From Hirundichthys speculiger (Eukaryota; Chordata; Actinopteri; Beloniformes; Exocoetidae), in contig JAGFBZ010000855.1 of NCBI GenBank assembly GCA_018398805.1, positions 1,860,001 through 1,924,000 of the forward strand: 64,000 bases of DNA, written 5' to 3'. The notes beneath the pieces are model-generated. The model saw only the letters and a program-made list of their open reading frames with translations. It made no database searches and was not told the origin of the DNA. Position numbers and translations under genes: made by a program. Positions 22,613-33,960 of this stretch are shown in pieces (positions within the stretch are counted from its first letter, which is position 1; the number at the start of each line of letters is the position of its first letter).

Positions 22613-23566
22613 TTAATCCATTGTAGCGCCACTTTTTGCTGCAAGTCTCTTGGTGTATGTCTCTATCAGTTTAACACATCCAGAGACTAAATTCTTGCCC
22701 ATTCTTCCTTGTAAAACAGTTGGAGCTCAGTGAGGTTGGATGGAGAGCGTTTGTGAACAGCAGTCTTCAGCTCTTTCCATAGATTCTTGATTGGATTCAG
22801 GTCTGGACTTTGACTTGGCCATTCGAACACCTGGATACGTTTATTTGTGAACCATTCTATTGTAGATTTGGCTTTATGGGTTGGATCATTGTCCTGTTAG
22901 AAGATAAATCTCCGTCCCAGTCTCAGGTCTTCTGCAGACTCCAACAGCTTTTCTTCCAGAATGGTCCTGTATTTGGCTCCATCTATCTTCCCATCAATTT
23001 TAACTATCTTCCCTGTCCCTGCTGAAGAAAAGCAGGCCCAAACCATAATGCCGCCACCACCATGTTTGACAGTGGGGATGGTGTGTTCAGGGTGATGAGC
23101 TGTGTTGCTTTTATGCCAAACATATCTTTTTGCATTGTGGCCAAAAGTTGGATTTTGGTTTCATCTGACCAGAGCACCTTCTTAAATATGTTTGGTGTGT
23201 CTCCCAGGTGGCTTGTGGCAAACTTTAAATGAGACTTTTTATGGATATCTTTGAGAAATGTCTTCCTTCTTGCCACTCTTCCATAAAGGCCAGATTTGTG
23301 CAGTGTACGACTGATTGTTGTCCTATGGACAGACTCTCCCACCTCAGCTGTAGATCTCTGCAGGTCATCCAGAGTGATCATGGGCCTCTTGGCTGTATCT
23401 CTGATCAGTCTTCTCCTTGTTCCAGATGAAAGTTTAGAGGGACGGCCGGGTCTTGATTTGCAGTGGTCTGATACTCCCTCCATTTCACTATGATTGCTTG
23501 CACAGTGCTCCTTGAGATGTTTAAAGCTTGGTAAATCTTTTTGTATCCAAATACGGCTTTAAACTT
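22613..23566 (-). pseudogene. Element A Tc1-like transposase, main part (broken)
   Basis: The minus strand encodes most of a DD34E transposase. The intact stretch 23483-23004 has the second helix-turn-helix (R-P-S-K-L-S, R-R-R-L-I-R-D, S-R-T-L-H-K-S-G-L-Y-G-R) and the first catalytic Asp in L-W-S-D-E-T-K. A frameshift follows. The second Asp block reads F-stop-Q-D-N-D-P near 22900, so a stop replaces Gln. The catalytic Glu block reads N-P-I-K-N-L-W, with Lys (codon at 22786-22788) in place of the essential Glu. The stop codon is at 22613-22615. The first codons, including ATG at 28528-28530, are stranded beyond the LINE at 28480-28530. Confidence 0.85.
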
Positions 23567-23567
23567 A

Positions 23568-23615
<48 letters not shown>

Positions 23616-23751
23616 ACATTTTATTTTGAGGCGCCTTTCATGACAATCAAGGTCACCGTACAAATATCAATAAAATAATTAGTAAAAACAAGATAGTTAA
23701 AAAAACATTAATGCAGTACAAAACAAAAATTTTATAGTGAGATTATTAGTC

Positions 23752-25193
23752 CTATGATAAATAAGTCCGTGGATATGCTTGTCTGAAGAGGTGAGTTTTA
23801 AGGCGTGATTTGAATGTGGTGACAGAGTCTGAGTGTTGGATGTCCAGTGGCAGTGTGCTCCAGAGGCGGGGGGCTGAGCGGCTGAAGGCCCTCGACCCCA
23901 TGGTGGACAGGCGAGCAGGTGGGATGGAGAGCTGGATAAAAGGGAAGGACCTGAGAGTGCAGGTGAGTATTTCGATGTGGAGAAGCTCAGCAGGATAGTG
24001 GGGAGTGAGGTTATTGAATGAAAGTGTACTGTCAAGGATGATACCCAAACTCTTAACCTGGCGGGAGGGGAAAACTGAGGAGTTGTCAAAAGAGATGGAT
24101 AAACTGTCTATCTTTGAAAGGGTGGATGTGGTGCCAATGAGGAGGAGCTCAGTTTTGTCACCGTTAAGTTTGAGGAAACTGTAAGAAAACCAGCAACTGA
24201 TTTCCTGTAGGCAGTCAGTGAAGGAGGTGGGTGGGAGGGAAGAGGTGGGTTTGGTGGACAGGTAGAGCTGGGTGTCATCCATGTAGCAATGAAAATGTAT
24301 CTTATATTTATGGGAAGTACTGCCAAGGTGGAAAAGGTATATGATGAACAGAAGAAGTCCAAGCACTGAGCCTTGAGGTACACCAGAGGAAAGGGGGACA
24401 GGTTGTGATGTAAATGTTTTTCAGTTGAACTTGCTGAGTACGGGCAGAAAGATATGACTTAAACCAGTACAGGGGTGTGTCAGATAGTCCGATGGTGGCC
24501 AGTCTGTCAATGAGGATGGTGTGGGAGATTGTGTCAAAGGCCGCACTCAGGTCAGGGAGGATGAGAATGGTAATGAGTCCAGTGTCTGCAGCGATAAGGA
24601 GGTCATGTGTGATCTTGAAAAGTGCCGTTTTAGCGCTGTGAAATGAAAATCAGACTGAAATTGTTCATAGAGGTTGTTGTGGGAGAGATGATTATGAACC
24701 TGAGATGCAACAGTTTTTTCTAGAATTTTGGAAACAAAAGGTAGATTGGAGATGGGACGAAGGTTGTTGAAATTATTAGGGTCAGCACCAGGTTTTTTGA
24801 GAATTGGGGTTACTATGGCAGATTTGAGAGCTGAAGGAACAATACCAGAGGTAAGAGAAGAATGAACAATAGCAGTTATTATAGGAATCAGAGAATGGAT
24901 GGAGGCTTAGAGTAGAGAGGTAGGGAGAGGATCAAGCTGACAGGTAGACGGTTTAGATTTATGGATAAGGTCTATTATGTCAGCAACAGAGGGAAGTTTA
25001 AAACTGGAGAAGGGGTGGGAGAAAGGGATTTTGAAAACTGAGAAGGGTGACGGCGCTGATATGAGAAGGGCTAATTTCTGATGAATACTGTCAATCTTTG
25101 CGCTGAAGAATGCCACAATGGAATTACAGAAGTCCGTAGAGTAGAAATGAGGAAGAAAACAGTCTGGTGAGTGTAGGGTTTTGTTAACCCAGG
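23752..25193 (-). pseudogene. L2-type LINE reverse transcriptase, inactivated
   Basis: At 24366-23752 the minus strand keeps L-L-L-F-I-I-Y-L, then the catalytic box Y-M-D-D at about 24285, [18 protein letters not shown] and [14 protein letters not shown]. The C-terminal hallmark [14 protein letters not shown] and the ending [10 protein letters not shown] are present. Between L-S-F and the C-terminal block roughly 100 residues are deleted. 25200-24907 encodes the linker (H-F-Y-S-T-D-F-C-N-S, S-K-P-S-T-C-Q-L-D-P-L-P-T). Frameshifts separate the pieces. The enzyme would copy LINE RNA at a nicked target. Confidence 0.8.
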
Positions 25194-25195
25194 TA

Positions 25196-25407
25196 CACAC
25201 GTGGACAAAATTGTTGGTACCCCTTAGTTAAAGAAGGAAAAACCCACAATTCTCACTGAAATCACTTGAAACTTACAAAAGTAACAATAAATAAAAATTT
25301 ATTGAAAATCAAATAATCAAAATCAGCCATCACTTTTGAATTGTTGATTAACATAATTATTTAAAAAAACAAACTAATGAAATAGGGCTGGACAAAATGA
25401 TGGTACC
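25196..25407 (+). repeat. Element B left inverted repeat
   Basis: About 212 bases running from CACACGTGGAC to ATGATGGTACC, matched in reverse by the right arm. A long-arm layout with repeated GGACAAAA..GGTACC words at the outer and inner edges suggests two transposase-binding sites per arm, as in IR/DR-type Tc1 elements. Confidence 0.9.
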
Positions 25408-25575
25408 TCTATAAAAGATTGAAAACTATTTGACCAGAGTGACATGATTAACTCAGGTGTGTCCTTTAATTGACATCACAGGTGTTTCCAAACTCATAAT
25501 CAGTCAGTCTGCCTATTTAAAGGGAGACAAGTAGTCACTTTGCTGTTTGGTGAAAAGGTGTGTACCACACTGAAC

Positions 25576-26593
<1,018 letters not shown>

Positions 26594-26599
26594 GTTCTG

Positions 26600-26812
26600 G
26601 GTACCATCATTTTTGTCCAGCCCTATTTCATTAGTTTGTTTTTTTAAATAATTATGTTAATCAACAATTCAAAAGTGATGGCTGATTTTGATTATTTGAT
26701 TTTCAATAAATTTTTATTTATTGTTACTTTTGTAAGTTTCAAGTGATTTCAGTGAGAATTGTGGGTTTTTCCTTCTTTAACTGAGGGGTACCAACAATTT
26801 TGTCCACGTGTG
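26600..26812 (-). repeat. Element B right inverted repeat
   Basis: Reverse complement of the left arm, from GGTACCATCAT to CCACGTGTG. The few mismatches against the left arm include one transition in the CTTTAACTGAGG segment near 26782. Confidence 0.9.
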
Positions 26813-26814
26813 TA

Positions 26815-28205
26815 AATGTCGCTCGAGTGATTCCATGGCCTTGTCTAATTAAATCTGCACAGTAGGCGGATTTTGCCGAGCAGAGTGAGTCCTTATAGAA
26901 AAGAACGTGATTCTTGAACAAATCCTTATGAACTGTGAGACCAGTTTTTCTACTGAGGCATTCCAGTTGGCGGCATCTGGCTTTGATCTGACGGAGTTCA
27001 GGTGTAAACCAGGGTGCAGATTGGGTGAAGGAGACTGAGTTTTTAAGGGTGGCAGGGTGTTCAGTAGATAGTGGAGGCCATTATTGTAGTGGGAAAGCAG
27101 TTCATCTGGAGTGGATGTGGAGTTAAAGCAAGGAAGATTAGCAATCGCACTATTTTATGAAGATAAGTTAATGTCCTTAATGTTACGGAATGAGATGGTG
27201 TGATGCTGTTTAGTTTTGGATAGACTGACAATAACCATGAATGAAATGAGCATGTGGTTAGAAATGGGGAGGTCAACTGTAGAAAAATTGAAAGGAGAAA
27301 CACCAGACCAGGAGAGGAGGTCCAGAATATGTCCTTTTGAGTGGGTGGGAAAGAGATTAACTGCTACAATCCAAAATTGTCCAAGCAAGACATGAAGTCT
27401 TTGGTGAAGCAGTTATTATAATCGTCCATTAAAATCACCAAGTACAATTATATTAGAGGAGAAAAGTATGAATGAGAAAAAGTAGAAAATTCACTGATGA
27501 AGTCAGAGTTGGGTCTGGGGGGGATGGTAAACAGTGGCAATTATGGTAGGAGAGGGACCTCAGTTTAAGGCAAGAGAGTCAAAAGACTGATATACTGGCA
27601 AAGAAACAGACAAGACTTTCCAATTCTCTTGATAGATCATTGCGAGACCTCCCCCACGGCCAGCGACATGGGGCTGACAGATGTAAACAAACCCAGGGTC
27701 GTGGCTTCATTCAGCTGGGAAAAGTCATGTTGTTGTTGCCATGTTTTATTCAGGCATAAAAAGTCATACTTGTGGTCAATGATGATATCCTGAAGGAGTT
27801 GTCCTTTGCTTGAAAGTGAGCGGATTTTAATAGTCCGAAACGAAGATCACTGTTGTTGATCGTGTAGGGAGTGTTAGCTGACCTAGTTAGGTTGGCTAGC
27901 ACACCGTGGTCCATTCTCCTGGAGGAATACCTCGGTTGATGGCGAGATGAAGACCAGAAGCAGTTGATGGAAGAAGAGTCATCAATATTGAAACTCCGTC
28001 AGGACCCACGGTGGATGTATCTCAGACAAGGAAGACGAGCAACGTAAGGGCAGAGCTGCAAACACAATGATGGGGCAGTCGAGTGGAGGCGAAGCTTCAG
28101 GAGATCAGCAGCCGAGTATTGAAGCAGGGATGTTGAGAAGCTGGTTTGAAAGAGCAGGACGATCCACAAAAATAGGGACCACACAGCCAACCTGTTGATC
28201 CACAT
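26815..28205 (-). pseudogene. L2-type LINE 5' ORF and endonuclease remnant
   Basis: Minus-strand pieces follow the order of the same LINE. At 28205-27999 the frame ends A-R-L-P-C-L-R-Y-I-H-R-G-S. Decayed endonuclease sequence follows, and at 27388-27155 comes the diagnostic C-terminal endonuclease block F-P-T-H-S-K-G-H-I-L-D-L-L with P-I-S-N-H-M-L-I-S-F and S-F-R-N-I-K-D-I-N. At 26921-26739 the frame M-F-K-N-H-V-L-F-Y-K-D-S begins the linker, which is cut by element B at 26813. The APE-type endonuclease would nick the target. The His in S-N-H is the expected catalytic position. Stops make it non-functional. Confidence 0.7.
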
Positions 28206-28479
28206 GCTGGCCCAGAAATCAGATCCAGAGAGCAGGAGCAGCCAGGTCGAGGGGCAGGAGCTGGGGCGTCACAGGTAGGCTCAAAAAGCCAGAAAAATGT
28301 AAAATAATCCGATATAATATGATGTCAGAATGTAAAATACACAAAGATCAGCAGAAATAGAGTGGAATGACCATCACAAAAGTCGAGTTGGGTGTTAAAA
28401 GTTAATTGAAAAATCCAGGGAGCAGCGGCAGTCACTCATGCCAGCATTTACTCAAACCTGAACCGGAGATCCAAGAAGT

Positions 28480-28530
28480 CTTCTCCCCAACAGTATCTGG
28501 GACCTGCCTGGTGTGTTCCTTGGTCTTCAT
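28480..28530 (-). pseudogene. Element A transposase, first 17 codons
   Basis: On the minus strand ATG at 28530 opens M-K-T-K-E-H-T-R-Q-V, the usual N-terminus of this Tc1 family, up to G-E-K at about 28480. There the L2-type LINE begins. The continuation (F-K-A and onwards) resumes at 23566. Confidence 0.8.
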
Positions 28531-28683
28531 GATGCTCTCTGTACTTTAAACAGAACCCTGAGACTATCACAGAGCAGGTGCATTTATATGGAGACTTGAT
28601 TACACACAGGTGGATTCTATTGATCATCATCAGTCATTTAGGACAACATTGGATCATTCAGAGATCCTCACTGAACTTCTGGA

Positions 28684-28735
28684 GTGAAATGAAATGAAAA
28701 ATACTTTATTAATCCTAGAAGGGAAATTCAACAAT
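28684..28735 (-). repeat. Short LINE 3'-end fragment inside element A
   Basis: GAAATGAAATGAAAAATACT then TTATTAATCCTAGAAGGGAA and ATTC is the terminal signature of a fish LINE read backwards (compare 61585-61640). It replaces the expected Tc1 sequence between the non-coding leader of A and its inner inverted-repeat edge. Confidence 0.6.
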
Positions 28736-29059
28736 AATATAGCACGCCCCACTTTTCAGTTTTTATTTGTTAAAAAAGTTTAAATATCCAATAAATTTTG
28801 TTCCACTTCACGATTGTGTCCCACTTGTTGTTGATTCTTGACAAAAAAAAAAAAATTTAATTTTATATATTTATGTTTGAAGCCTGAAATGTGGCAAAGG
28901 TTGAAAAGTTCAAGGGGGCTGAATACTTTTGCAAGGCACTGTATGTACTATGTAGGGACAAAGAAATGGCATTTTACATCTCTTTATGTTCTTAACATAT
29001 TGAGAAAATGACAATAAAGCTGACTTAACATAACTAAAGACTACAGCGAATGAAGGAAT

Positions 29060-29483
29060 GCTGTTTTTTTTTTTTTTTTTTTTGCAAAGTGTGGCACTCT
29101 GCATTATACCTAAAAACATCTCTACATCAGTCTCTCCTGACCAAGGGAAATTGTTCCTGAAGTCTTGTTCAGACGCGACTTTCAAACAGTCCAAGATTTT
29201 TCTAATTTTGATGAACTTGAACATTGTACATGCTAACTTAGGGCTGTGGATTCAAAGATGCAACTGTTGGATGTTTTCTTTTTTTTTTGTCTGAGCATTG
29301 CATGGTGTGACCTTGGGTCTTCTTACAAGAATTTACATTCCTCCAAGAATTTACAACTGCCTTGAATGTCTTCTACCTAGAATGAATCTGTAATGAATCT
29401 GTCTCATTATAACCCTTTCCAGATCGATGCGCAGCAACAAATGATTTTCTAAGATCAGTGCTGTTATCTTTCCTTTTTGACAT
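29060..29483 (-). pseudogene. Element C transposase, N-terminal half (broken)
   Basis: On the minus strand ATG at 29483 opens M-S-K-R-K-D-N-S-T-D-L-R, followed by F-V-A-A-H-R-S-G. This is the start of the helix-turn-helix of the Tc1-type family to which 21890-22320 belongs. The nucleotide order continues through GAGCATTGCATGGTGTGACC and GTCTCTCCTGACCAAGGGAA, a degraded version of the first-Asp region. A T run at 29063-29081 and several frameshifts interrupt it. Confidence 0.65.
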
Positions 29484-29844
29484 TGTGAAATGTGAATGCT
29501 CCGCATCAGAAAGCTGCTTTTATGGAGACGGTCTCACTTGCTGATGATCAGTTAATCAAGTGCATTTGCTCAACAGCACCTTGTTGCTATCTACCTTTTA
29601 GAAATTTGTGTGCACTTATAGTATTTTTGATTCCTATGACGGAATTCCTATGAAAAATAATGACATTGGGCCTGATTTACTAAGATCCTAAATAAAGAGT
29701 ACTAAATTGCGTGTGCACTGAAAAAGTTTGCGCGTGCTGTTGTTGTGTGTTTTGCGGGTGATCAACTAAGAATGCTCGCGCAAATGATAACAGGTGCAAA
29801 CCGCAGTATTTAAATGAGGTGTTGCGTGTCTTACGGTTTGCGCC

Positions 29845-30138
29845 ATGGAGAGTCTGGATGGAAAGCAGGATAAACGCAAGCGCAAAATGAAATTTGACGA
29901 GTTGGAGTTAGAGATATTAGTGGAAGAGGCAAATAAACACATTCATGAACTACAGCAAAGACATTTAAACATCACCAAAAGAAACGCAATATGGGAGAAA
30001 ATCTGCGATAGAATAAATGCAGTTGGTAAGACAAAAAGAACGGCAGATGAGGTTAAAAGAAGGTGGCAAGATATAAGGCAAAGAACTAAAGAAAAAGTGG
30101 CCTTTAATAAAACTTCGGCAAACAAGACAGGTGGTTAA
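29845..30138 (+). CDS. Harbinger Myb/SANT-like DNA-binding protein, 97 aa, intact ORF
   Basis: The protein opens M-E-S-L-D-G-K-Q-D-K-R-K-R-K-M, a basic tract that could serve as a nuclear signal. A trihelix Myb/SANT-like domain follows at about residues 17-85: F-D-E-L-E-L-E-I-L-V-E-E (helix 1), W-E-K-I-C-D-R-I-N-A-V (helix 2) and T-A-D-E-V-K-R-R-W-Q-D-I-R-Q-R-T-K (recognition helix). This is the layout of the Myb-like protein encoded by Harbinger elements, which helps bring the separate DDE transposase to the termini. NAIF1-type vertebrate proteins share it. The family is normally longer, so the C-terminus may be truncated at the TAA. The nearby promoter is unclear. Expression is unknown. Confidence 0.75.
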   Translation: MESLDGKQDKRKRKMKFDELELEILVEEANKHIHELQQRHLNITKRNAIWEKICDRINAVGKTKRTADEVKRRWQDIRQRTKEKVAFNKTSANKTGG

Positions 30139-30302
30139 GTGGCCGTTGAGAAGTTCAAGCCTCCATAACCGCGGAGCGCTGTCATTACGGAGATGCGTCT
30201 CTGCGCGCACCTGTGGCATCAATGAGTGGAGCTGTGGCTGGAGCCGACTCGTCCTCACACACTACTCATTCGTAAAAAAAAGTATATGTTTTTTCATAAA
30301 AT

Positions 30303-30422
30303 CCATCCATCCATCCATCCATTAGCTTCCGCTTATCCGAAGTCGGGTCGCGCGGCCAGCAGCTTCAGAGGTCCAGATCCCCCGGCCGCTTCCAACAGCT
30401 CCTCTGGGAGAATCCCGAGGCG
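30303..30422 (-). mobile_element. Rex3-like (RTE) LINE fragment with 13-bp target duplication
   Basis: On the + strand the insert starts with CATC repeats (GATG on its own strand, the tail reported for Rex3). It continues TTAGCTTCCGCTTATCCGAA, GTCGGGTCGCG and GAGAATCCCGAGGCG, the 3' coding end of a fish RTE-type LINE. It is flanked by TTTTTCATAAAAT at 30290-30302 and again at 30423-30435. That is a clean target-site duplication and marks a 5'-truncated insertion of 120 bp into the Harbinger element. Confidence 0.8.
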
Positions 30423-30489
30423 TTTTTCATAAAATGATGTGGAAATAACCCATTTTATTACAACTGAAATTGTGCTTGGGAGGAGTATT

Positions 30490-30585
30490 TTCACCGGACA
30501 TTTTGACCGGAGAGATTATAAAATCCCGGACTTCCGCATATTTTACCAGACAAAGTCCGGCAATTACCAGACAACGGAAACCCTG
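30490..30585 (+). mobile_element. hAT-like terminal fragment
   Basis: The segment ends CCAGACAACGGAAACCCTG. The reverse, CAGGGTTTCCGTTGTC, is a hAT-style terminus, and the preceding words alternate CCGGAC/GTCCGG as in subterminal repeats. The opposite end and an 8-bp duplication are not visible, so this may be a fragment or part of the Harbinger interior. Confidence 0.4.
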
Positions 30586-31159
30586 GTGCCTCCTGTGGCA
30601 ACCTTTTGCTGAATAATACTGGATTTAACATTCAAATAAAATATTTCTCCTTTTGCATGTGCAAACAAATTTACACGAGTCCGAAAGACTCTCTCTCTGC
30701 GTATTCTTTGATTTTGGCGATGTCGCCTCCTTGCCACAATAACAGCAGCCATCGGTGCGTAATGCTGGGCAGATTAGCACCTTCCTTTCGAATGTACTAA
30801 ATACAGACGCAATCACAATACCCGCAATTACTTTCAGGGTTGGTAAATCTCATTGCGCGTGGTAAATGGACCTATTTGCATTTTCCCCTCCCAGTATTTT
30901 GCGCTTTCTGGCGGGTACGCCCCATATTGATTATTCATCAGGGCAAAAGTGCTAAATGAACAGCGTGTGCTATTTTGCTCATTTGAGAGGCGCAGTTCTC
31001 TTTGCACGCTGTTAGTAAATCAGCTTGCACATTGGTTTGCGGGTGGTGTCAAGTTTGCACACGTTTTTACGCACGCAAACCTTTAGTAAATCAGGCCCAT
31101 TGAGTAATCATCTGTCGTTGTTGTTAATCTGAGATTCTACTCACCTAATTTTAAGAAAA

Positions 31160-32161
31160 GGGGTCCGTTTCAGAAAGCGGGTTATGTAGAAATTCCATGT
31201 TGAACTTGAACTCAGGGAAACTCTGAGTTTTCCATTTCACAAAGTGGAGTAGCTTAAACTCGAGGAAGAGGATTCAGTTGATTTTAAGAAAACAAATTAG
31301 CTAATGCTCGGAGTCTGTTGCCCTGATGACTGACTCTGTGAACTAAACCTGGTCGGGAGCAGGTTTACTTTAACGTACCCTGAGTTTCTTTCTGTCTCCT
31401 CCCCTTCATGAAGCTGAAATGGGCTCAATATCTCAAGATAATCAATCATATAATGCATGTTTTGGAGACATTTGAATGTTGACAAGCTGCATTTGCAACA
31501 AGAAAGTATACTGAGGATCTAAATAGTTTACTGCAATCAAGCCAGGTATCACCATTTGTGACCCCTGATTGTCATTTTTTAAAAAGCATTAGGTCAACTG
31601 TTTTTCTGCAGATTTACATGAACTTCTATGTGTGACTAATCAGGTGCTCATACTTCACATAAAGTACCTTGTCTTATTTTATTTCATTAGCTATTATTTA
31701 TTTGCCTATGTCAGTTTCCTTTATAACAATGCTGAACATAGACTAGGCCCTATTAGAAAGTGAATGGTAGAGTTGTGAGAAAAACAACCTGGCTCATGAG
31801 GTTTTTTTTTTCTTTTTTTTAACTAAATATTTAAATTACATGTTCATGTAATTGTATGTAATTGTTCATGTAATGTGCAGTTTCTGTCTGAACTGTCTTT
31901 CCTTTGCCACTCCTGCCATTTTAGGTTTCTGCAGAATCACGTGACTGAAGGAGAGTAGGGGGATCTTTTCTGTTTACTTGGTGCTTCCATGATAATCTCA
32001 GAGCTTCATTTTTTTTTAACAATGGCTTTTTATAGTAGTATAATGACTCAGGGTCAACATACTCAGGGTTGATTGAACCTTTTCTGAACACCTCTTCTAA
32101 AACTAAAACATCGAGTTTCTTAACTCAGAGTTTGTTGAACCTCCTTTCTAAAACAGGCCCC
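31160..32161. mobile_element. Second PIF/Harbinger-type element, non-autonomous
   Basis: The left end GGGGTCCGTTTCAGAAAGCG and the right end ATTTCTAAAACAGGCCCC-like (CTCCTTTCTAAAACAGGCCC then C) are inverted relatives of the fish Harbinger end GGGGCCTGTTTCAGAAAG. Subterminal AACTCAGAGTTT/CTCTGAGTTTTCC words occur on both sides, also typical. The 1.0-kb interior has no open transposase. Clear target triplets are not seen. It starts only about 48 bases after the end of element C. Confidence 0.7.
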
Positions 32162-33804
32162 TGGTAAAGACAAGATGATTTATTTATCATGTCCTAAAAG
32201 AGAGGGTGTATATTCTTTTTCACATCGGTGCACATACCTACAAGCATGGACTCTTGTTTTATAAAAGGTCAAATCAAACAGGTCAATCAGAAACATTGCG
32301 AGGAGTCACAAACATTGTGGAATCTTGAAGATATTTTCTAAACATTAATGAGTTAAGTTTTTAGCGAGGCTTAACTAGGGGATAGCATCCCTCCTCTGAA
32401 CATCACCATGGATACTGACTCTGATTCAGTGTTAATGGAGCAGACATGGACAGTTTTGCTTTGATGACAGATTGTATTGGCTGACTTTCATCTGTTTTAG
32501 TAGAAATACAAGACACAAGCCTAGATTTCACTGTCCAAGTTTATAGTGGTAATATACACTATGTTTTAAAGTGCTCTTTTACCTTAATGGAAATCACTTA
32601 TATATTTCACTTTTTGGCAACCATTGGGTTCAGCTGTCTTCTTGTTAGTTATCTGCAGGAATGCACAGATCCTGACAGGCCCTACTGTGTGTTACACGGT
32701 GAGTGAATTGCACCAGATGTTATTGTCAGTTTAAGAAAGTAAACCACTGCACACCAATAGTTTGAATCAGTGTAAGGTTGCAGAAAATATCATAATAATA
32801 TAATAAAAAGGCTTTCATCAGAACATTTTATGTATATTAGAAGAGATTTTGACACATGCTGAAATCATCCTGGCAATAAATATGTCAAAACTCTCCTATC
32901 CACTGTTAGACACTATGTGCACATTCATTTAATAGCAGTGAAATGCTAGAGGAGGGATTCCTCCGTGAAGCTGTGTGGCACGATTTAAATGGCCTGTCCG
33001 GTTGCGATGAAACATGCAGAGGTTGCCATCACCGTTCATGATGCTGAGAGCAGCTCTCTGAGCAGATGTGATCAGCAGAGGCACAGTCCCCCTCCAGCCC
33101 AGATTGACAAGCCAGACCAGACTCAGGAGATGGATATCACAAAGGACAGCTGGGCCGCAGGAAAGCAGTGGTGCAGGCAGTTTTCAGCCAGACTCATTAC
33201 AGCAGGCAGGTTGATCCAGGCAATTGCTTCTCAGACAAGGTGGGCTCCAAAGTACTAATTGTGTAGCATAGTATAGGGTGGCAATTATGATACAGCTCTC
33301 TGGTGTGAAAAGTGCCTGTGAACAATGGGGATATTTTCTTTGATTTAAGTAAAATAAATCATGTATATTATGCAACATACATATTTTGGTACTGTCAAAC
33401 AATGGCTTATAAGGGAATACATTTTTCAGTCAGAAGTTATTCTAATTATGAAAATAATTAATGTAATGAAGGAAAAATCATGTTTGCATTTTACTCTTTC
33501 ACATCACGTAAAACTGTGTTGTTTAATTCTTGTTGTCTACTTAACATAAGCAACAGAACGCTGACAGCCTGTGCGAGGTCTGTCTGTATTTTCTTTTGTG
33601 TCCCAGCGAGCATAGCAAGGACATAATCGATGAGCATTCATCTCTATTATTCAGCAGAGCCACCGCAGAATCCAAACAGCCATCCATGTACTCAAGGTCG
33701 AGAAAAAAAAAGGGAACAAAAGAAGAAACAAAAAAATGTTTTCTCCCAATCAAAATATTGACTGAGATATTTATATTTCGCTCAGTAAAAGCCACATAGG
33801 TATT
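32162..33804. other. Intergenic DNA, no gene seen
   Basis: AT-rich. An 89-codon frame at 32989-33258 and flanking CAG-type splice-like words do not add up to a recognisable exon. Confidence 0.5.
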
Positions 33805-33960
33805 CTTTATTATTAGCCTTTATTTAAACAAGATCAAAGGGCTCTTTTACAAGGGAAACCTGGGGGATCCAAGGTCCACATGCTGGGTTTCAGAACAGGA
33901 ACTGTCTTGCTTTGAGGCAAGCCACGGTGCTACCCAATTCAAGAGAAACACTCGACCTCT
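33805..33960 (-). repeat. Fish dispersed repeat fragment
   Basis: The words CCTTTATTTAAACAAGATCA, CTTTTACAAGGGAAACCTGG and then GGGTTTCAGAACAGGAACTG, CTTGCTTTGAGGCAAGCC, GGTGCTACCC resemble the end regions of common fish repeats, the latter part being the same family as 15965-16245. Old and truncated. Confidence 0.45.

Larger units (their letters stand above)
29668..31098 (+). mobile_element. PIF/Harbinger-type element inserted in the right terminus of element C
   Basis: The ends are a perfect 16-base inverted repeat, GGGCCTGATTTACTAA at 29668 and its complement ending at 31098. They are flanked by the 3-bp duplication ATT (29665-29667 and 31099-31101), as expected of this superfamily. Joining the flanks restores the end of element C. 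Subterminal repeats of TTTGCGCGTG/TTGCGGGTG words occur at both sides. It encodes a Myb/SANT-like protein (29845-30138) but no DDE transposase, so it is non-autonomous. It carries a Rex3-like insert and a hAT-like end. Confidence 0.88.
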
